DNA of 64,000 nt from Roseburia rectibacter (GCF_014287515.2 NZ_CP092473.1:1143001-1207000); one strand, 5' to 3'. Shown: positions 43,215 to 52,279, numbered from the stretch's first letter. Program-made: numbers and translations. Notes: generated from the sequence alone by a model not told the origin.

Positions 43215-43406
43215 ATGACAAAATACTCTTATGACGGACCCGTGATGGAGTTTAATAAATGTATAGTAAATAGATGGCAGGGAACGACATTTGCTGATTC
43301 AGAGAAAAAAGCAAAAAGTAATTTAATGCATCAATTCAAGAAAAAGAATAACCGTATACCGGGGACCAAAATAACTCTTCCAGGAAAATTACAAATTATA
43401 AATTAA
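43215..43406 (+). CDS. Small conserved phage protein (63 aa)
   Basis: MTKYSYDGPVMEFNKCIVNR, then WQGTTFADSEKKAKSNLMHQ and a basic tail ending in a beta hairpin (GTKITLPGKLQI). I recall short proteins of this pattern (S-G-PV--F-K---RW) from Firmicutes phages; none has a known role. TGGAGGGAAACCAT precedes ATG 43215. Confidence 0.65.
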   Translation: MTKYSYDGPVMEFNKCIVNRWQGTTFADSEKKAKSNLMHQFKKKNNRIPGTKITLPGKLQIIN

Positions 43407-43417
43407 AGGGGGATTAT

Positions 43418-44023
43418 ATGGCTGAATATAGATCAAACTCTGATAAATCCAGAGAAAAACAAATCAGCAAGCCTGTTCCAGAAAAAAAGATAGAAAAAGT
43501 GGTTCAAGGTGAAGTCAGATCAAAGAAAAAGAGCGGATTACAAAAAATCACAGATGCTTTTGTTCCAGATGATGTAGCAAATGTAAAAAGTTATATTATT
43601 GAGGACATTGTTGTTCCAGCAGCAAAAGAAATACTGTTAGATTCCGTAAAAGCGATTCTCGGAATTAACAGTAAGAACGGAAACAAACAGACACCGGCAT
43701 CTAGGGTATCATACCGGCAATATTACAACAATGATAGTCGGAGAAATTATAGTAGCGGTGGAAATAGAAGTCGAAATAGCTACGATTTTGATGACATCAT
43801 AATTGATAATCGCGGCGAGGCAGAAGAGGTGCTTGACCGAATGGAAGAAATAATTGCCACGTACGATTTGGTCAGTGTTGCAGATTTTTATGAGCTTGTC
43901 GGGGTTCCGAGTAACTATACAGATAATAAATACGGCTGGTCTAATCTTCGTAATGCATATGTTGAGCGTTTGAGAGATGGCGGATACATTATTAAATTAC
44001 CTAAGGCATTCCAGTTAGATTAA
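43418..44023 (+). CDS. Phage protein with a conserved C-terminal domain (201 aa)
   Basis: A basic, disordered N-terminus (KPVPEKKIEKVVQGEVRSKK), a helical middle (IIEDIVVPAAKEILLDSVKA), a Tyr/Asn/Ser/Arg-rich stretch (YYNNDSRRNYSSGGNRSRNS) and a folded end: LVSVADFYELVGVPSNYTDN, KYGWSNLRNAYVERL and GYIIKLPKA. The final domain resembles the C-terminal domain of the neighbouring membrane-protein paralogues (DFY-E-G---T----GW), so the two families may share a partner. Function unknown. Confidence 0.7.
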   Translation: MAEYRSNSDKSREKQISKPVPEKKIEKVVQGEVRSKKKSGLQKITDAFVPDDVANVKSYIIEDIVVPAAKEILLDSVKAILGINSKNGNKQTPASRVSYRQYYNNDSRRNYSSGGNRSRNSYDFDDIIIDNRGEAEEVLDRMEEIIATYDLVSVADFYELVGVPSNYTDNKYGWSNLRNAYVERLRDGGYIIKLPKAFQLD

Positions 44024-44045
44024 TGGACAGGAGGAATCAGTGACG

Positions 44046-44360
44046 ATGGAAAGTATTTTAAAAACTGAATACTCAGATCAATTTGATCTTGAAAGAAAGC
44101 ATCGAATTGAAGTTTCATATTACAAATATGGACCGGCGCGTGAAAATTTTGGAAGTGGCAGAGTAGACGCATTGGCAACTGCTGAATTATGTATTGAAGC
44201 TTTTAAGAAAGATTATAATACAGAGCATTTAGTCGATGCGGCAAATTATCTTATGTTTAGATATAAATACCCGATGCCAGGAGAATTTTTCCAGCCCACA
44301 GATTCAAAGAATAGCGTAGGAACAGTTGGTACACCAATTAATTTTGAAAAGGAGATATAG
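44046..44360 (+). CDS. Conserved phage protein of unknown function (104 aa)
   Basis: MESILKTEYSDQFDLERKHR opens a helical protein with LVDAANYLMFRYKYPMPGEF and FQPTDSKNSVGTVG. The DAANY-M--KYP core is recurrent in phages. A GTG at 44040 is an alternative start; GGAGGAATCAGTG suits either. Its stop is four bases before the start of the third paralogue. Confidence 0.65.
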   Translation: MESILKTEYSDQFDLERKHRIEVSYYKYGPARENFGSGRVDALATAELCIEAFKKDYNTEHLVDAANYLMFRYKYPMPGEFFQPTDSKNSVGTVGTPINFEKEI

Positions 44361-44364
44361 AAAA

Positions 44365-45279
44365 ATGAATAAAGAAACAATCGTAACATCAGTAAAAGCA
44401 AGTATGAAGAAAGTAACAATTAAAGCAAAAAAATACAGTCCGGAAATTCTTATCGTTGCAGGGGTAGTGGGAACTGTAGCCAGCACTGTTTTGGCATGTA
44501 AGGCAACAACAAAGATCGAGTCTATTTTAGAGGAATCTAAAAATACTATTGATACGATTCATCAGTGTTCAGATAATAAGGATATGGCCGATCAGTATTC
44601 GGAAGACGATGCAAAAAAAGATTTGGCAATTGTATATATCCAGACTGGAGTAAAATTGGCAAAACTTTATGCACCATCTGTGGCGTTAGGCACTTTATCT
44701 ATCGTGAGCATGGTGGCATCCAATCAGATTCTTCGTAAGCGCAATGTGGCATTAGCAGCAGCATATGCAACTGTGGATAAAACGCTTAAGGAATATCGTG
44801 AACGTGTTGTGGAGCGTTTTGGACAGGAAGTTGATAATGAACTTAGATACAACATCAAAGCAAAGAAACTTGAGGAAACTGTGACTGACCCGGAAACAGG
44901 TAAAGAAAAGAAAGTAAAAAAAACTGTCGATGTTGCTGATCCAACAGTGAGTGATTATGTAATGTTTTTTGATGCATCAACAAGCGAAGCATACGAAAAT
45001 AACGAAGATTATAACAGAATGATGTTAAGAGGAGCACAGCAGTATGCAAACGATAAATTAAACGCAGATGGATTTTTATTTTTGAGTGACGTTTATGACG
45101 AGCTTGGAATTAAGAGAACCAAATTGAGTCAGAGTGTTGGATGGGTAAAAAACGGTTCTGGTGATGGTTATGTAGATTTCCGTGCCATTGAAACTTACAG
45201 GGAAAATGAAGCAGGATCTCTTGAGAAGGCATGGCTTCTTGATTTCAATGTGGATGGCAATATTTTAGATCTTATCTAA
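44365..45279 (+). CDS. Phage membrane protein, third paralogue (DUF6353-like)
   Basis: 304 residues, the longest copy. It opens KKYSPEILIVAGVVGTVAST then VLACKATTKIE, has a second span (ALGTLSIVSMVASNQILRKR), the KEYRERVVERFGQEVDNEL helix and the C-terminal FLFLSDVYDELGIKRTKLSQ with VGWVKNGSGDGYVDF. A lysine-rich insertion (about 185-200, PETGKEKKVKK) is not seen in the other copies. Start ATG 44365 follows AAAAGGAGATATAG. Confidence 0.75.
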   Translation: MNKETIVTSVKASMKKVTIKAKKYSPEILIVAGVVGTVASTVLACKATTKIESILEESKNTIDTIHQCSDNKDMADQYSEDDAKKDLAIVYIQTGVKLAKLYAPSVALGTLSIVSMVASNQILRKRNVALAAAYATVDKTLKEYRERVVERFGQEVDNELRYNIKAKKLEETVTDPETGKEKKVKKTVDVADPTVSDYVMFFDASTSEAYENNEDYNRMMLRGAQQYANDKLNADGFLFLSDVYDELGIKRTKLSQSVGWVKNGSGDGYVDFRAIETYRENEAGSLEKAWLLDFNVDGNILDLI

Positions 45280-45291
45280 ATCATAAAAAGA

Positions 45292-45852
45292 ATGGAGATG
45301 ATTAAACTGCACGCACAATTTAGAACTGTAGCATTATTTATAAGCTTGACATCTTTGTTAATAACAAGTCCCACATATAAATGCTATGCAAAAACAGTTC
45401 AAGATATAAATTCAGGATATGAGGTGTGGCAAGTAAGGGCATCAAATATTTATAACTTTCGAGTAACAATGGACGAACTGGTATTAGAAATCAATAATGC
45501 ATGTTCTATATCAGACAATGATATAGATTTAATCGCTCTTGTCGCTATGGCGGAAGCAGAAGGTGAATCTGAGTTAGGAAAACGGCTTGTTATTGATACT
45601 ATTCTGAATCGGTTTGAATCTGACTTATTCCCGGATTCAATAGAAGATGTGATTTATCAGAAAAATCAGTTTACTTCTATGTGGAATGGGCGAATCGAAA
45701 AATGTTACATTGACGACACTATTCGCCAGCTGGTTGTAGAAGAACTTGATTGTCGACGAGACGACAAAGTTATATATTTCACTGCCGGCTGGTATGGCAA
45801 ATACGGAACTCCGACATATAGAGTCGGTCATCATTATTTTTCTTATCAATGA
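45292..45852 (+). CDS. Secreted cell-wall hydrolase, SleB-like
   Basis: 186 residues: a signal-peptide-like N-terminus (AQFRTVALFISLTSLLITSP) and a C-terminal Hydrolase_2 domain (IDLIALVAMAEAEGESELGK, RLVIDTILNRF, VIYQKNQFTSMWNG, VGHHYFSYQ). The catalytic Glu should be in VAMAEAEGE. The family cleaves peptidoglycan, as in the spore-cortex enzyme SleB. Being in the early region and secreted, it is more likely for remodelling the wall or entry than for lysis. The start is uncertain: ATG 45292 or 45298, or CTG 45307 behind GGAGATGATTAAA. Confidence 0.75.
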   Translation: MEMIKLHAQFRTVALFISLTSLLITSPTYKCYAKTVQDINSGYEVWQVRASNIYNFRVTMDELVLEINNACSISDNDIDLIALVAMAEAEGESELGKRLVIDTILNRFESDLFPDSIEDVIYQKNQFTSMWNGRIEKCYIDDTIRQLVVEELDCRRDDKVIYFTAGWYGKYGTPTYRVGHHYFSYQ

Positions 45853-45866
45853 AAGGAGGTTTTACC

Positions 45867-45959
45867 ATGAGCGGAATTATGGGATTTACTTTTTCAGCAT
45901 TTGCTGGAATTTGTTTCTTTGGTGGTATTGCAGTTTTACTGGGCGGAAAGGAGCATTAA
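45867..45959 (+). CDS. 30-residue hydrophobic phage peptide
   Basis: MSGIMGFTFSAFAGICFFGG then IAVLLGGKEH, after GAAAGGAGGTTTTACC. One membrane span. It lies between two genes with intervals of 14 and 2 bases, so it is part of the operon. Confidence 0.5.
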   Translation: MSGIMGFTFSAFAGICFFGGIAVLLGGKEH

Positions 45960-45961
45960 AT

Positions 45962-46126
45962 ATGGATGGATTTGGTAATTTCATATCAATGTTGGATTTT
46001 GTGTTAGATACTAAAAGAAAACGTCACATTACAGGGGGCATTTTATTAAGTGCCTCTTTACTTTTTGGTGGTCTCGCGCTTACTGTAATGACTATTAATA
46101 ACGAGGAGGATATTGATGAGCAGTAA
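45962..46126 (+). CDS. Small phage membrane protein (54 aa)
   Basis: MDGFGNFISMLDFVLDTKRK precedes one span (ITGGILLSASLLFGGLALTV) and an acidic tail (NNEEDIDEQ). The ribosome site GGAAAGGAG lies in the end of the preceding peptide gene. Its end overlaps the next start. Confidence 0.55.
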   Translation: MDGFGNFISMLDFVLDTKRKRHITGGILLSASLLFGGLALTVMTINNEEDIDEQ

Positions 46127-46670
46127 AGTAATATTTTGTAGTGGATTTGTATGCGGTGCAATGGTTGGTGCTATTGGTATATGGAAATACGTTGAAAATA
46201 AGTACGAACGCATCGCACAGGAAGAGATAGATTCAGTAAAAAATGTATATTCTAAAAAGGGTAAACCAGCAGACAAGCCAGAGAATCAGTGTGATTTGGC
46301 AAGCAATATGGATAAAGCATGTCAGATAATTCATGAAAATGGATATACAGCAAGTACAGAAAAGGAGGAAATGATGAAAAACAAAATCTTGAACACAAGG
46401 GAAGCCCATGACGTACCATATGTAATTGCTCCAGAGAAATTTATGGAGCATGACGATTATGACACGATTTCGCTTACCTATTATTCAGATAATGTGTTAG
46501 CAGATGAAGATAATGAGATTATTGAGGATGTAGAGGGCGTGGTAGGAGAAGATTCATTAAATCACTTTGGAGAATATGAGGATGACGCTGTGTATGTGCG
46601 AAATGATGCCAGAAAAGTTGATTACGAAATTCTGTTGGATCAGAGAATTTTCTCTGAAATCTACCATTAA
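46116..46670 (+). CDS. Phage protein with N-terminal membrane anchor (184 aa)
   Basis: An N-terminal hydrophobic segment (VIFCSGFVCGAMVGAIGIWK) is followed by an acidic soluble domain with PYVIAPEKFMEHDDYDTISL, then TYYSDNVLADEDNEIIED and DSLNHFGEYEDDAVYVRNDA. The YVI-PEEFGE..D-ISLTYY pattern is common in Firmicutes phages and has no known function. ATG 46116 follows GAGGAGGATATTG; the gene overlaps the previous one by 11 bases. Confidence 0.7.
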   Translation: MSSKVIFCSGFVCGAMVGAIGIWKYVENKYERIAQEEIDSVKNVYSKKGKPADKPENQCDLASNMDKACQIIHENGYTASTEKEEMMKNKILNTREAHDVPYVIAPEKFMEHDDYDTISLTYYSDNVLADEDNEIIEDVEGVVGEDSLNHFGEYEDDAVYVRNDARKVDYEILLDQRIFSEIYH

Positions 46671-46694
46671 CTTGTTATGTCAGATGGAGGAATA

Positions 46695-47237
46695 ATGACG
46701 AAAAACGAGTTGATTAACATGTATTTTGAGTGGATGTACGATATTGTATGTCCAGATAAAAAGAAAAGCTATCGAAAACTTTTATATTTTCTGCATAGTG
46801 TTGATTTTACATATTTAATTGACATGGATGGAAATCGTTTTGAAGATGGTATCGAATTACGATATCGTTTCGGGCATGAATGTGCGCATATTGATATGTG
46901 TACAGTATCAGAATATTTAGATGAACGGCCATGCAGTATGCTGGAAATGATGATCGCGCTTGCTATTAGATTAGAAGAGCATATTATGTCAAATCCGGAT
47001 ATTGGGAACAGAACCGCACAATGGTTTGGGAATATGTTATCAAGTCTGGGACTTGCTGATATGGACGACGCAAAGTTTAATAAAGAGCAGGCACAGACTA
47101 TAATTCAGTGTTTCTTGGACAGAGAATATGAGCCGAACGGATGTGGAGGATTGTTCACAATTAACAATTGCGCATATGATTTGAGAACTGTTGATATTTG
47201 GTATCAGGCATGTTGGTATTTAGATCGGTTTGTATAG
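46695..47237 (+). CDS. Conserved phage protein of unknown function (180 aa)
   Basis: A soluble helical protein: MTKNELINMYFEWMYDIVCP, KSYRKLLYFLHSVDFTYLID, FGHECAHIDMCTVSEYLDER, MLEMMIALAIRLEEHIMSNP and CGGLFTINNCAYDLRTVDIW. It often occurs near phage replication genes, from memory. The start at 46695 is chosen because TGGAGGAATA precedes it; an ATG at 46677 overlaps that site. Confidence 0.7.
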   Translation: MTKNELINMYFEWMYDIVCPDKKKSYRKLLYFLHSVDFTYLIDMDGNRFEDGIELRYRFGHECAHIDMCTVSEYLDERPCSMLEMMIALAIRLEEHIMSNPDIGNRTAQWFGNMLSSLGLADMDDAKFNKEQAQTIIQCFLDREYEPNGCGGLFTINNCAYDLRTVDIWYQACWYLDRFV

Positions 47238-47259
47238 GATGAAAAAGGAGATAAGAAAA

Positions 47260-47496
47260 ATGGATGAAATGATGACACGCTATATTTTCAAACACATGAG
47301 AATTACGGAAAGCAGATTAGACATGATGGGAAAAGATCTTGTCAGGCAGGTTAAACTTAATAAGCGTACGACCAGGTTTGCTGTTGCTGCAACAGCGTCT
47401 ATCTTTGTGCTGGGATACATTCAGTCTAAGATCACGAACGAGATCGCTGAGTTACGTGAAGAAGTGGATGAGTTGAAAAAAGTAAAAGGAGAGTAA
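47260..47496 (+). CDS. Small phage membrane protein with coiled-coil tail (78 aa)
   Basis: A charged N-terminal helix, one span (TTRFAVAATASIFVLGYIQS) and a heptad-like acidic tail (EIAELREEVDELKKVKGE). AAAGGAGATAAGAAAA places the start at 47260; an open frame from 47230 overlaps the preceding gene. It lies seven bases before the replication polymerase. Confidence 0.65.
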   Translation: MDEMMTRYIFKHMRITESRLDMMGKDLVRQVKLNKRTTRFAVAATASIFVLGYIQSKITNEIAELREEVDELKKVKGE

Positions 47497-47503
47497 GGAT
47501 ACA

Positions 47504-50500
47504 ATGATCGATTTTCTGATGATTTCTACCCGGAGCACAAAGCGTGGGGTGATAGAGATTTATCCGAAGTTCATTATTAAAAAGAGTGACGATCTTATGA
47601 TCCGTGGAAGTGACTTCTATGCAATTTGGGTTGAAGATCGTGGTTTATGGTCAACAGACGAACAGGACGCCTTACAACTCATAGATCGAGAATTGGATAA
47701 ATATGCGGAAGAAAACCGTCATCGCTTTACCTCGGATATAAAGGTTTTGCATATGTGGGATTCAGAAAACGGTATGATTGATCATTGGCATAGATATTGC
47801 CAAAAGCATATGCGTGATAACTTCCATATGTTAGATGAAAAGCTTATATTTTCCAATACAGCAACGAATAAAAAAGACTACGCCAGCAAAAAGTTGAATT
47901 ATCCGCTTGAAGCTGGCGATTTGTCTGCTTATGAGCGATTAATCTCAACATTATATACAGAAGAAGAGCGGCAAAAAATCGAGTGGGCAATAGGAGCGGT
48001 TGTATCTGGTGAATCAAAGACATTGCAGAAATTTATGGTGTTTTATGGTTCTGCTGGTACTGGTAAATCTACAGTTTTAAATATTATCCAACAATTATTT
48101 GACGGATATTACTCTGTATTTGAGGCAAAGGCACTCGGATCGGCAAGTAATGTTTTTGCTTTAGAAGCATTTAAAACCAATCCGTTAGTTGCTATTCAAC
48201 ATGATGGAGATTTATCAAGGATAGAGGACAACACCCGTCTTAACAGTCTTGTATCGCACGAACTTATGACTGTCAATGAAAAGTTCAAGTCTACATACAC
48301 TAATCGTTTCAAATGTTTTTTGTTTGTCGGAACAAATAAGCCTGTTAAAATCACGGATGCAAAATCAGGGTTGATACGAAGATTAATCGATGTGTCGCCA
48401 TCTGGAAATAAGTTAAGTCCTAAGGAATACAAAACGGTTATGAAACAGGTTGGTTTTGAGCTTGGAGCTATTGCATATCATTGTCGTGATGTATATATGA
48501 ATGATCCGGGTAAATATGATGATTATATTCCAATTGCAATGCTGGGCGCATCAAATGATTTTTATAACTTCGTGATAGATTCGTATCATGTGTTTAAAAA
48601 AGAAGACGGTACCACTTTGAAGGCTGCATGGGAGATGTATAAAAACTACTGCGATGACGCAAAGGTGGCATATCCATATAGTCAGCGTGTATTTAAGGAA
48701 GAATTGAAAAATTATTTTCGAGACTTCCAGGAGCGATTCAATCTTGACGATGGTACACGGGTTCGAAGTTATTATATTGGTTTTCGGACAGAAAAATTCG
48801 AAGAGATGCCGACTGAAAAGAACAATTGTAACTCAGACGAAAATAAGTGTATTCAATTCAGAGACGATATCAAATCTATATTTGACATTGAGTGTGCGCA
48901 ATATCCGGCACAGTATGCGTCTATTGAAGAAACACCACAAAAGCAATGGGCTACGGTAAAAACTAAGCTTGAGGATTTGGATACATCGAAACTTCATTAT
49001 GTAAAAATTCCAGAAAACCACATTGTTATAGACTTTGATATTCCGGATGAGAATGGAAATAAATCTTACGAAAAGAATCTCGAAGAAGCAAGTAAATGGC
49101 CACCCACATATGCAGAACTGAGTAAAAGCGGACATGGGATTCATCTGCATTATATTTATGATGGAGATCTGTCAAAGCTTAGCAGAATATATGATGAGCA
49201 TATAGAAATAAAGGTGTTTACTGGAAATAGTTCATTACGACGCAAACTGTCAAAGTGTAATGATATTCCTATTGCTAGTATTAATTCTGGATTACCGTTG
49301 AAAGGAGAAAATAAGGTGGTAAATTTTGATACCATTAAAAGTGAACGAAGCCTGCGGACATTGATTATTCGGAATCTTAACAAAGAAATACATCCGGGAA
49401 CAAAACCCAGTATAGATTTTATTTACAAGATACTGGAAGATGCATATAAAAGTGAGCTGAAATATGACGTTACAGATTTACGAAATTCAATTTTAGCATT
49501 TGCAGCTAACAGTACGCATCAGGCAAACTATTGCTTAAAACTTGTAAATCAGATGAAATTCAAATCTGAGGAACCTGCATTAGCAGTTTGTAATGATGAA
49601 GCGAAACTGGTATTTTACGATATTGAGGTTTTTCCGAATCTTTTTCTGGTGAATTGGAAAGCAGAAGGCGAGGGGAAGCCGGTTGTAAGAATGATCAATC
49701 CATCACCAGGTGATATTGAAAAGTTGATGCAATTCCGCCTTGTAGGATTTAATTGCCGCAGATATGATAACCATATTTTGTATGCAAGACTTATGGGATA
49801 TACAAATGAGCAGATTTACAAATTGTCGCAGAAGATTATAAGTGGAGATAAGAACTGCTTTTTTGGAGAAGCATATAACATATCTTATACAGATGTGTAC
49901 GATTTTGCATCGGCTGGAAATAAAAAGAGCTTAAAGAAGCTTGAAATTGAGATGGGAAATCTCACTGACGATGATTTAAAGAAAAAAGGATTTTCAGATG
50001 AGAAGATTCGGATTATTAAAGCTGGAACACATCATCAGGAACTTGGATTACCATGGGATCAGCCTGTTCCAGAAGAGCTTTGGATTAAGGTTGCTGAATA
50101 TTGTGACAACGATGTCATTGCAACTGAAGCGGCATTTAACTATCTTGAAGCCGATTGGACAGCTCGTCAAATTCTGGCAGATTTAGCAGGAATGACGGTT
50201 AATGACACAACAAATTCACTCACAACCAGAATTATATTTGGAAACAATCGAAAACCGCAGAGCGAATTTCATTACAGAAATCTTGCAGAACCGGTTGAAT
50301 CATTAGATCCGGAAAGCATGGAGTTTCTTAAGGAAGCTTGCCCTAAGATGATGGAATCAATGCATTATGGATGGAAGTACAGCGATAAGACTGAAGTTCC
50401 ATTTGATTCTGCTAGCATTCTTCCATATTTTCCTGGGTATGTATTCGACCATGGGAAATCTACATATCGAGGTGAAGAAGTTAAAGAAGGTGGACTTGCC

Positions 50501-51724
50501 CAAGGCGTTCCTGGTATGTACGGAAACGCAGCACTTCTGGATATTTCGTCCATGCATCCGCATAGTGCAATAGCAGAGGTTCTGTTCGGTCCGAGATTTA
50601 CGAAAGCGTTCCGAGACATTGTTGAAGGTCGTGTGGGTATCAAGCATGAGGCTTGGGATATTGTTAATACAATGCTGGACGGAAAACTTACACCGTATAT
50701 TCAGAGAGTAATCGACGGTGAGATGACATCTAAAGATTTGGCTAATGCTTTGAAAACCGCTGTCAATTCGGTATACGGTCTGACATTCGCATCGTTTGAT
50801 AATCCGTTCCGTGACCCAAGAAACATTGACAACATCGTTGCAAAACGTGGAGCGTTATTTATGATCGATCTCAAGAATGAGGTCTTAAAACGTGGATTCA
50901 AAGTGGCTCACATCAAAACCGATTCCATCAAAATTCCTGACGCTACTCCTGAAATCATACAGTTTGTTATGGATTTCGGTGAGAGATATGGATACACCTT
51001 CGAGCATGAAGCAACATATGATCGTATGTGTCTGGTTAATGATGCTGTTTATATTGCGAAATATAAGTCTGCTGAAGAATGCCAGAAAATGTATGGCTAT
51101 GTTCCTGGCGACAATAAAAAGAAAGGTGGAAAATGGACTGCAACTGGCACACAATTCCAGATACCATATGTGTTCAAAAAGCTGTTTAGCAGAGAAGAAA
51201 TCTTATTCGAGGATATGTGCGAAACAAAATCTGTGAGTACATCTTTATATTTGGATTTAAATGAGAATTTACCAGATGTATCTGAGTATGAAAAAGAGTT
51301 TTCAAAGGCTGAAAGTGATTATAAAAAAGGTCTTCTTTCAGATATAACATTTGAAAACACTTGTCAGCGATTAAATCCACTTATTGCGGAGGGGCATGAT
51401 TATCATTTCATCGGAAAAGTTGGACAGTTTTGTCCGATTAAAGCTGGTCGTGGTGGCGGATTGCTGGTGAAAGAAAAAGACGGCAAGTATTATGCCGCAA
51501 CGGGCGCAAAAGGATATCGTTGGCTTGAATCAGAGATGGTTCGGGAGCTCGATAAAACCGCTGATATTGACAGAACTTATTATGACAAACTTGTTAATGA
51601 GGCGGTAGAAGCTATTTCACAGTATGGTGATTTTGAATGGTTTGTATCGGACGATCCGTATATTTCATCATTTGGCGCAAATGATGGTGATATGGACGAC
51701 ATTATGAATCCACCGGAAAATTAA
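47504..51724 (+). CDS. Fused replication protein: SF3 helicase, primase-polymerase-like domain and family B DNA polymerase
   Basis: 1406 residues in three parts. First, a D5/SF3-type helicase with Walker A FYGSAGTGKSTVLN (about 182) and Walker B/sensor blocks VAIQHDGDLSRIE and CFLFVGTNKPVKI. Second, a short region with the archaeo-eukaryotic primase pattern: VIDFDIPDENG (DxD, about 508), SKSGHGIHLHY (about 541) and IEIKVF (about 566). Third, a family B polymerase with exonuclease motifs VFYDIEVFPNLF (about 704), FNCRRYDNHI and EYCDNDVIAT (about 868), then polymerase motifs A LLDISSMHPHSA (about 1013), B KTAVNSVYG (about 1085) and C HIKTDSIKI (about 1138). In motif C the usual first Asp of DTDS is Lys. 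It would unwind, prime and copy phage DNA on one chain. Confidence 0.85.
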   Translation: MIDFLMISTRSTKRGVIEIYPKFIIKKSDDLMIRGSDFYAIWVEDRGLWSTDEQDALQLIDRELDKYAEENRHRFTSDIKVLHMWDSENGMIDHWHRYCQKHMRDNFHMLDEKLIFSNTATNKKDYASKKLNYPLEAGDLSAYERLISTLYTEEERQKIEWAIGAVVSGESKTLQKFMVFYGSAGTGKSTVLNIIQQLFDGYYSVFEAKALGSASNVFALEAFKTNPLVAIQHDGDLSRIEDNTRLNSLVSHELMTVNEKFKSTYTNRFKCFLFVGTNKPVKITDAKSGLIRRLIDVSPSGNKLSPKEYKTVMKQVGFELGAIAYHCRDVYMNDPGKYDDYIPIAMLGASNDFYNFVIDSYHVFKKEDGTTLKAAWEMYKNYCDDAKVAYPYSQRVFKEELKNYFRDFQERFNLDDGTRVRSYYIGFRTEKFEEMPTEKNNCNSDENKCIQFRDDIKSIFDIECAQYPAQYASIEETPQKQWATVKTKLEDLDTSKLHYVKIPENHIVIDFDIPDENGNKSYEKNLEEASKWPPTYAELSKSGHGIHLHYIYDGDLSKLSRIYDEHIEIKVFTGNSSLRRKLSKCNDIPIASINSGLPLKGENKVVNFDTIKSERSLRTLIIRNLNKEIHPGTKPSIDFIYKILEDAYKSELKYDVTDLRNSILAFAANSTHQANYCLKLVNQMKFKSEEPALAVCNDEAKLVFYDIEVFPNLFLVNWKAEGEGKPVVRMINPSPGDIEKLMQFRLVGFNCRRYDNHILYARLMGYTNEQIYKLSQKIISGDKNCFFGEAYNISYTDVYDFASAGNKKSLKKLEIEMGNLTDDDLKKKGFSDEKIRIIKAGTHHQELGLPWDQPVPEELWIKVAEYCDNDVIATEAAFNYLEADWTARQILADLAGMTVNDTTNSLTTRIIFGNNRKPQSEFHYRNLAEPVESLDPESMEFLKEACPKMMESMHYGWKYSDKTEVPFDSASILPYFPGYVFDHGKSTYRGEEVKEGGLAQGVPGMYGNAALLDISSMHPHSAIAEVLFGPRFTKAFRDIVEGRVGIKHEAWDIVNTMLDGKLTPYIQRVIDGEMTSKDLANALKTAVNSVYGLTFASFDNPFRDPRNIDNIVAKRGALFMIDLKNEVLKRGFKVAHIKTDSIKIPDATPEIIQFVMDFGERYGYTFEHEATYDRMCLVNDAVYIAKYKSAEECQKMYGYVPGDNKKKGGKWTATGTQFQIPYVFKKLFSREEILFEDMCETKSVSTSLYLDLNENLPDVSEYEKEFSKAESDYKKGLLSDITFENTCQRLNPLIAEGHDYHFIGKVGQFCPIKAGRGGGLLVKEKDGKYYAATGAKGYRWLESEMVRELDKTADIDRTYYDKLVNEAVEAISQYGDFEWFVSDDPYISSFGANDGDMDDIMNPPEN

Positions 51725-51757
51725 AATAAAAACACATGAAAAAAGGAGAAAAAAAAC

Positions 51758-52234
51758 ATGGCTAACAATTTTATTATTATTGAAAATTCAACATTTATTT
51801 TTGATACCAATTTATCAGGAGATCCAAAACGTGACCGATTCAACAGTGATCAGCGGAAGGCTAATTTAGTAATTCCGGATGAAGAACAGGCACAAAGATT
51901 ACTCGATGACGGGTTTAATGTGAAAATCACAAAACCAAGAGAGGGAGAAGAAGAAGGATTTGTTCCGAGATATTATGTTTCCGTAAAACTCAATTACGAA
52001 AGTAACTGGCCGCCAAAGGTGTATCTTGTACGTGATGGTGATGACGGCGTGTTACTGGATGCTGACTCAATATGTTCCGTTGATGATATGTGGATTGAGC
52101 GAGTTAATGCCGTATTAAATACATATGAGGGCCCGCGTGGAAAATCGTTGTATGTTAAGAGTATGGAATTGTTTCCGAAATACGATGAAGACCCAATTTC
52201 TTCTAAGTATACCAGACGTAGAAATGAAGAATGA
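51758..52234 (+). CDS. Probable phage single-stranded-DNA-binding protein
   Basis: 158 residues, 33 bases after the polymerase. MANNFIIIENSTFIFDTNLS, GDPKRDRFNS, DDGFNVKITKPREGEEEGFV, YYVSVKLNYESNWPPKVYLV and YVKSMELF outline a beta-barrel core with an acidic and disordered tail (YTRRRNEE). The layout resembles OB-fold SSB-like proteins found next to replicative polymerases in Firmicutes phages. The call rests on this and on position; no motif is decisive. AAAAGGAG precedes the start. Confidence 0.6.
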   Translation: MANNFIIIENSTFIFDTNLSGDPKRDRFNSDQRKANLVIPDEEQAQRLLDDGFNVKITKPREGEEEGFVPRYYVSVKLNYESNWPPKVYLVRDGDDGVLLDADSICSVDDMWIERVNAVLNTYEGPRGKSLYVKSMELFPKYDEDPISSKYTRRRNEE

Positions 52235-52279
52235 TTGTCGGTACAATAAGTAACTCAATATGTTATTCAGATATGATTT

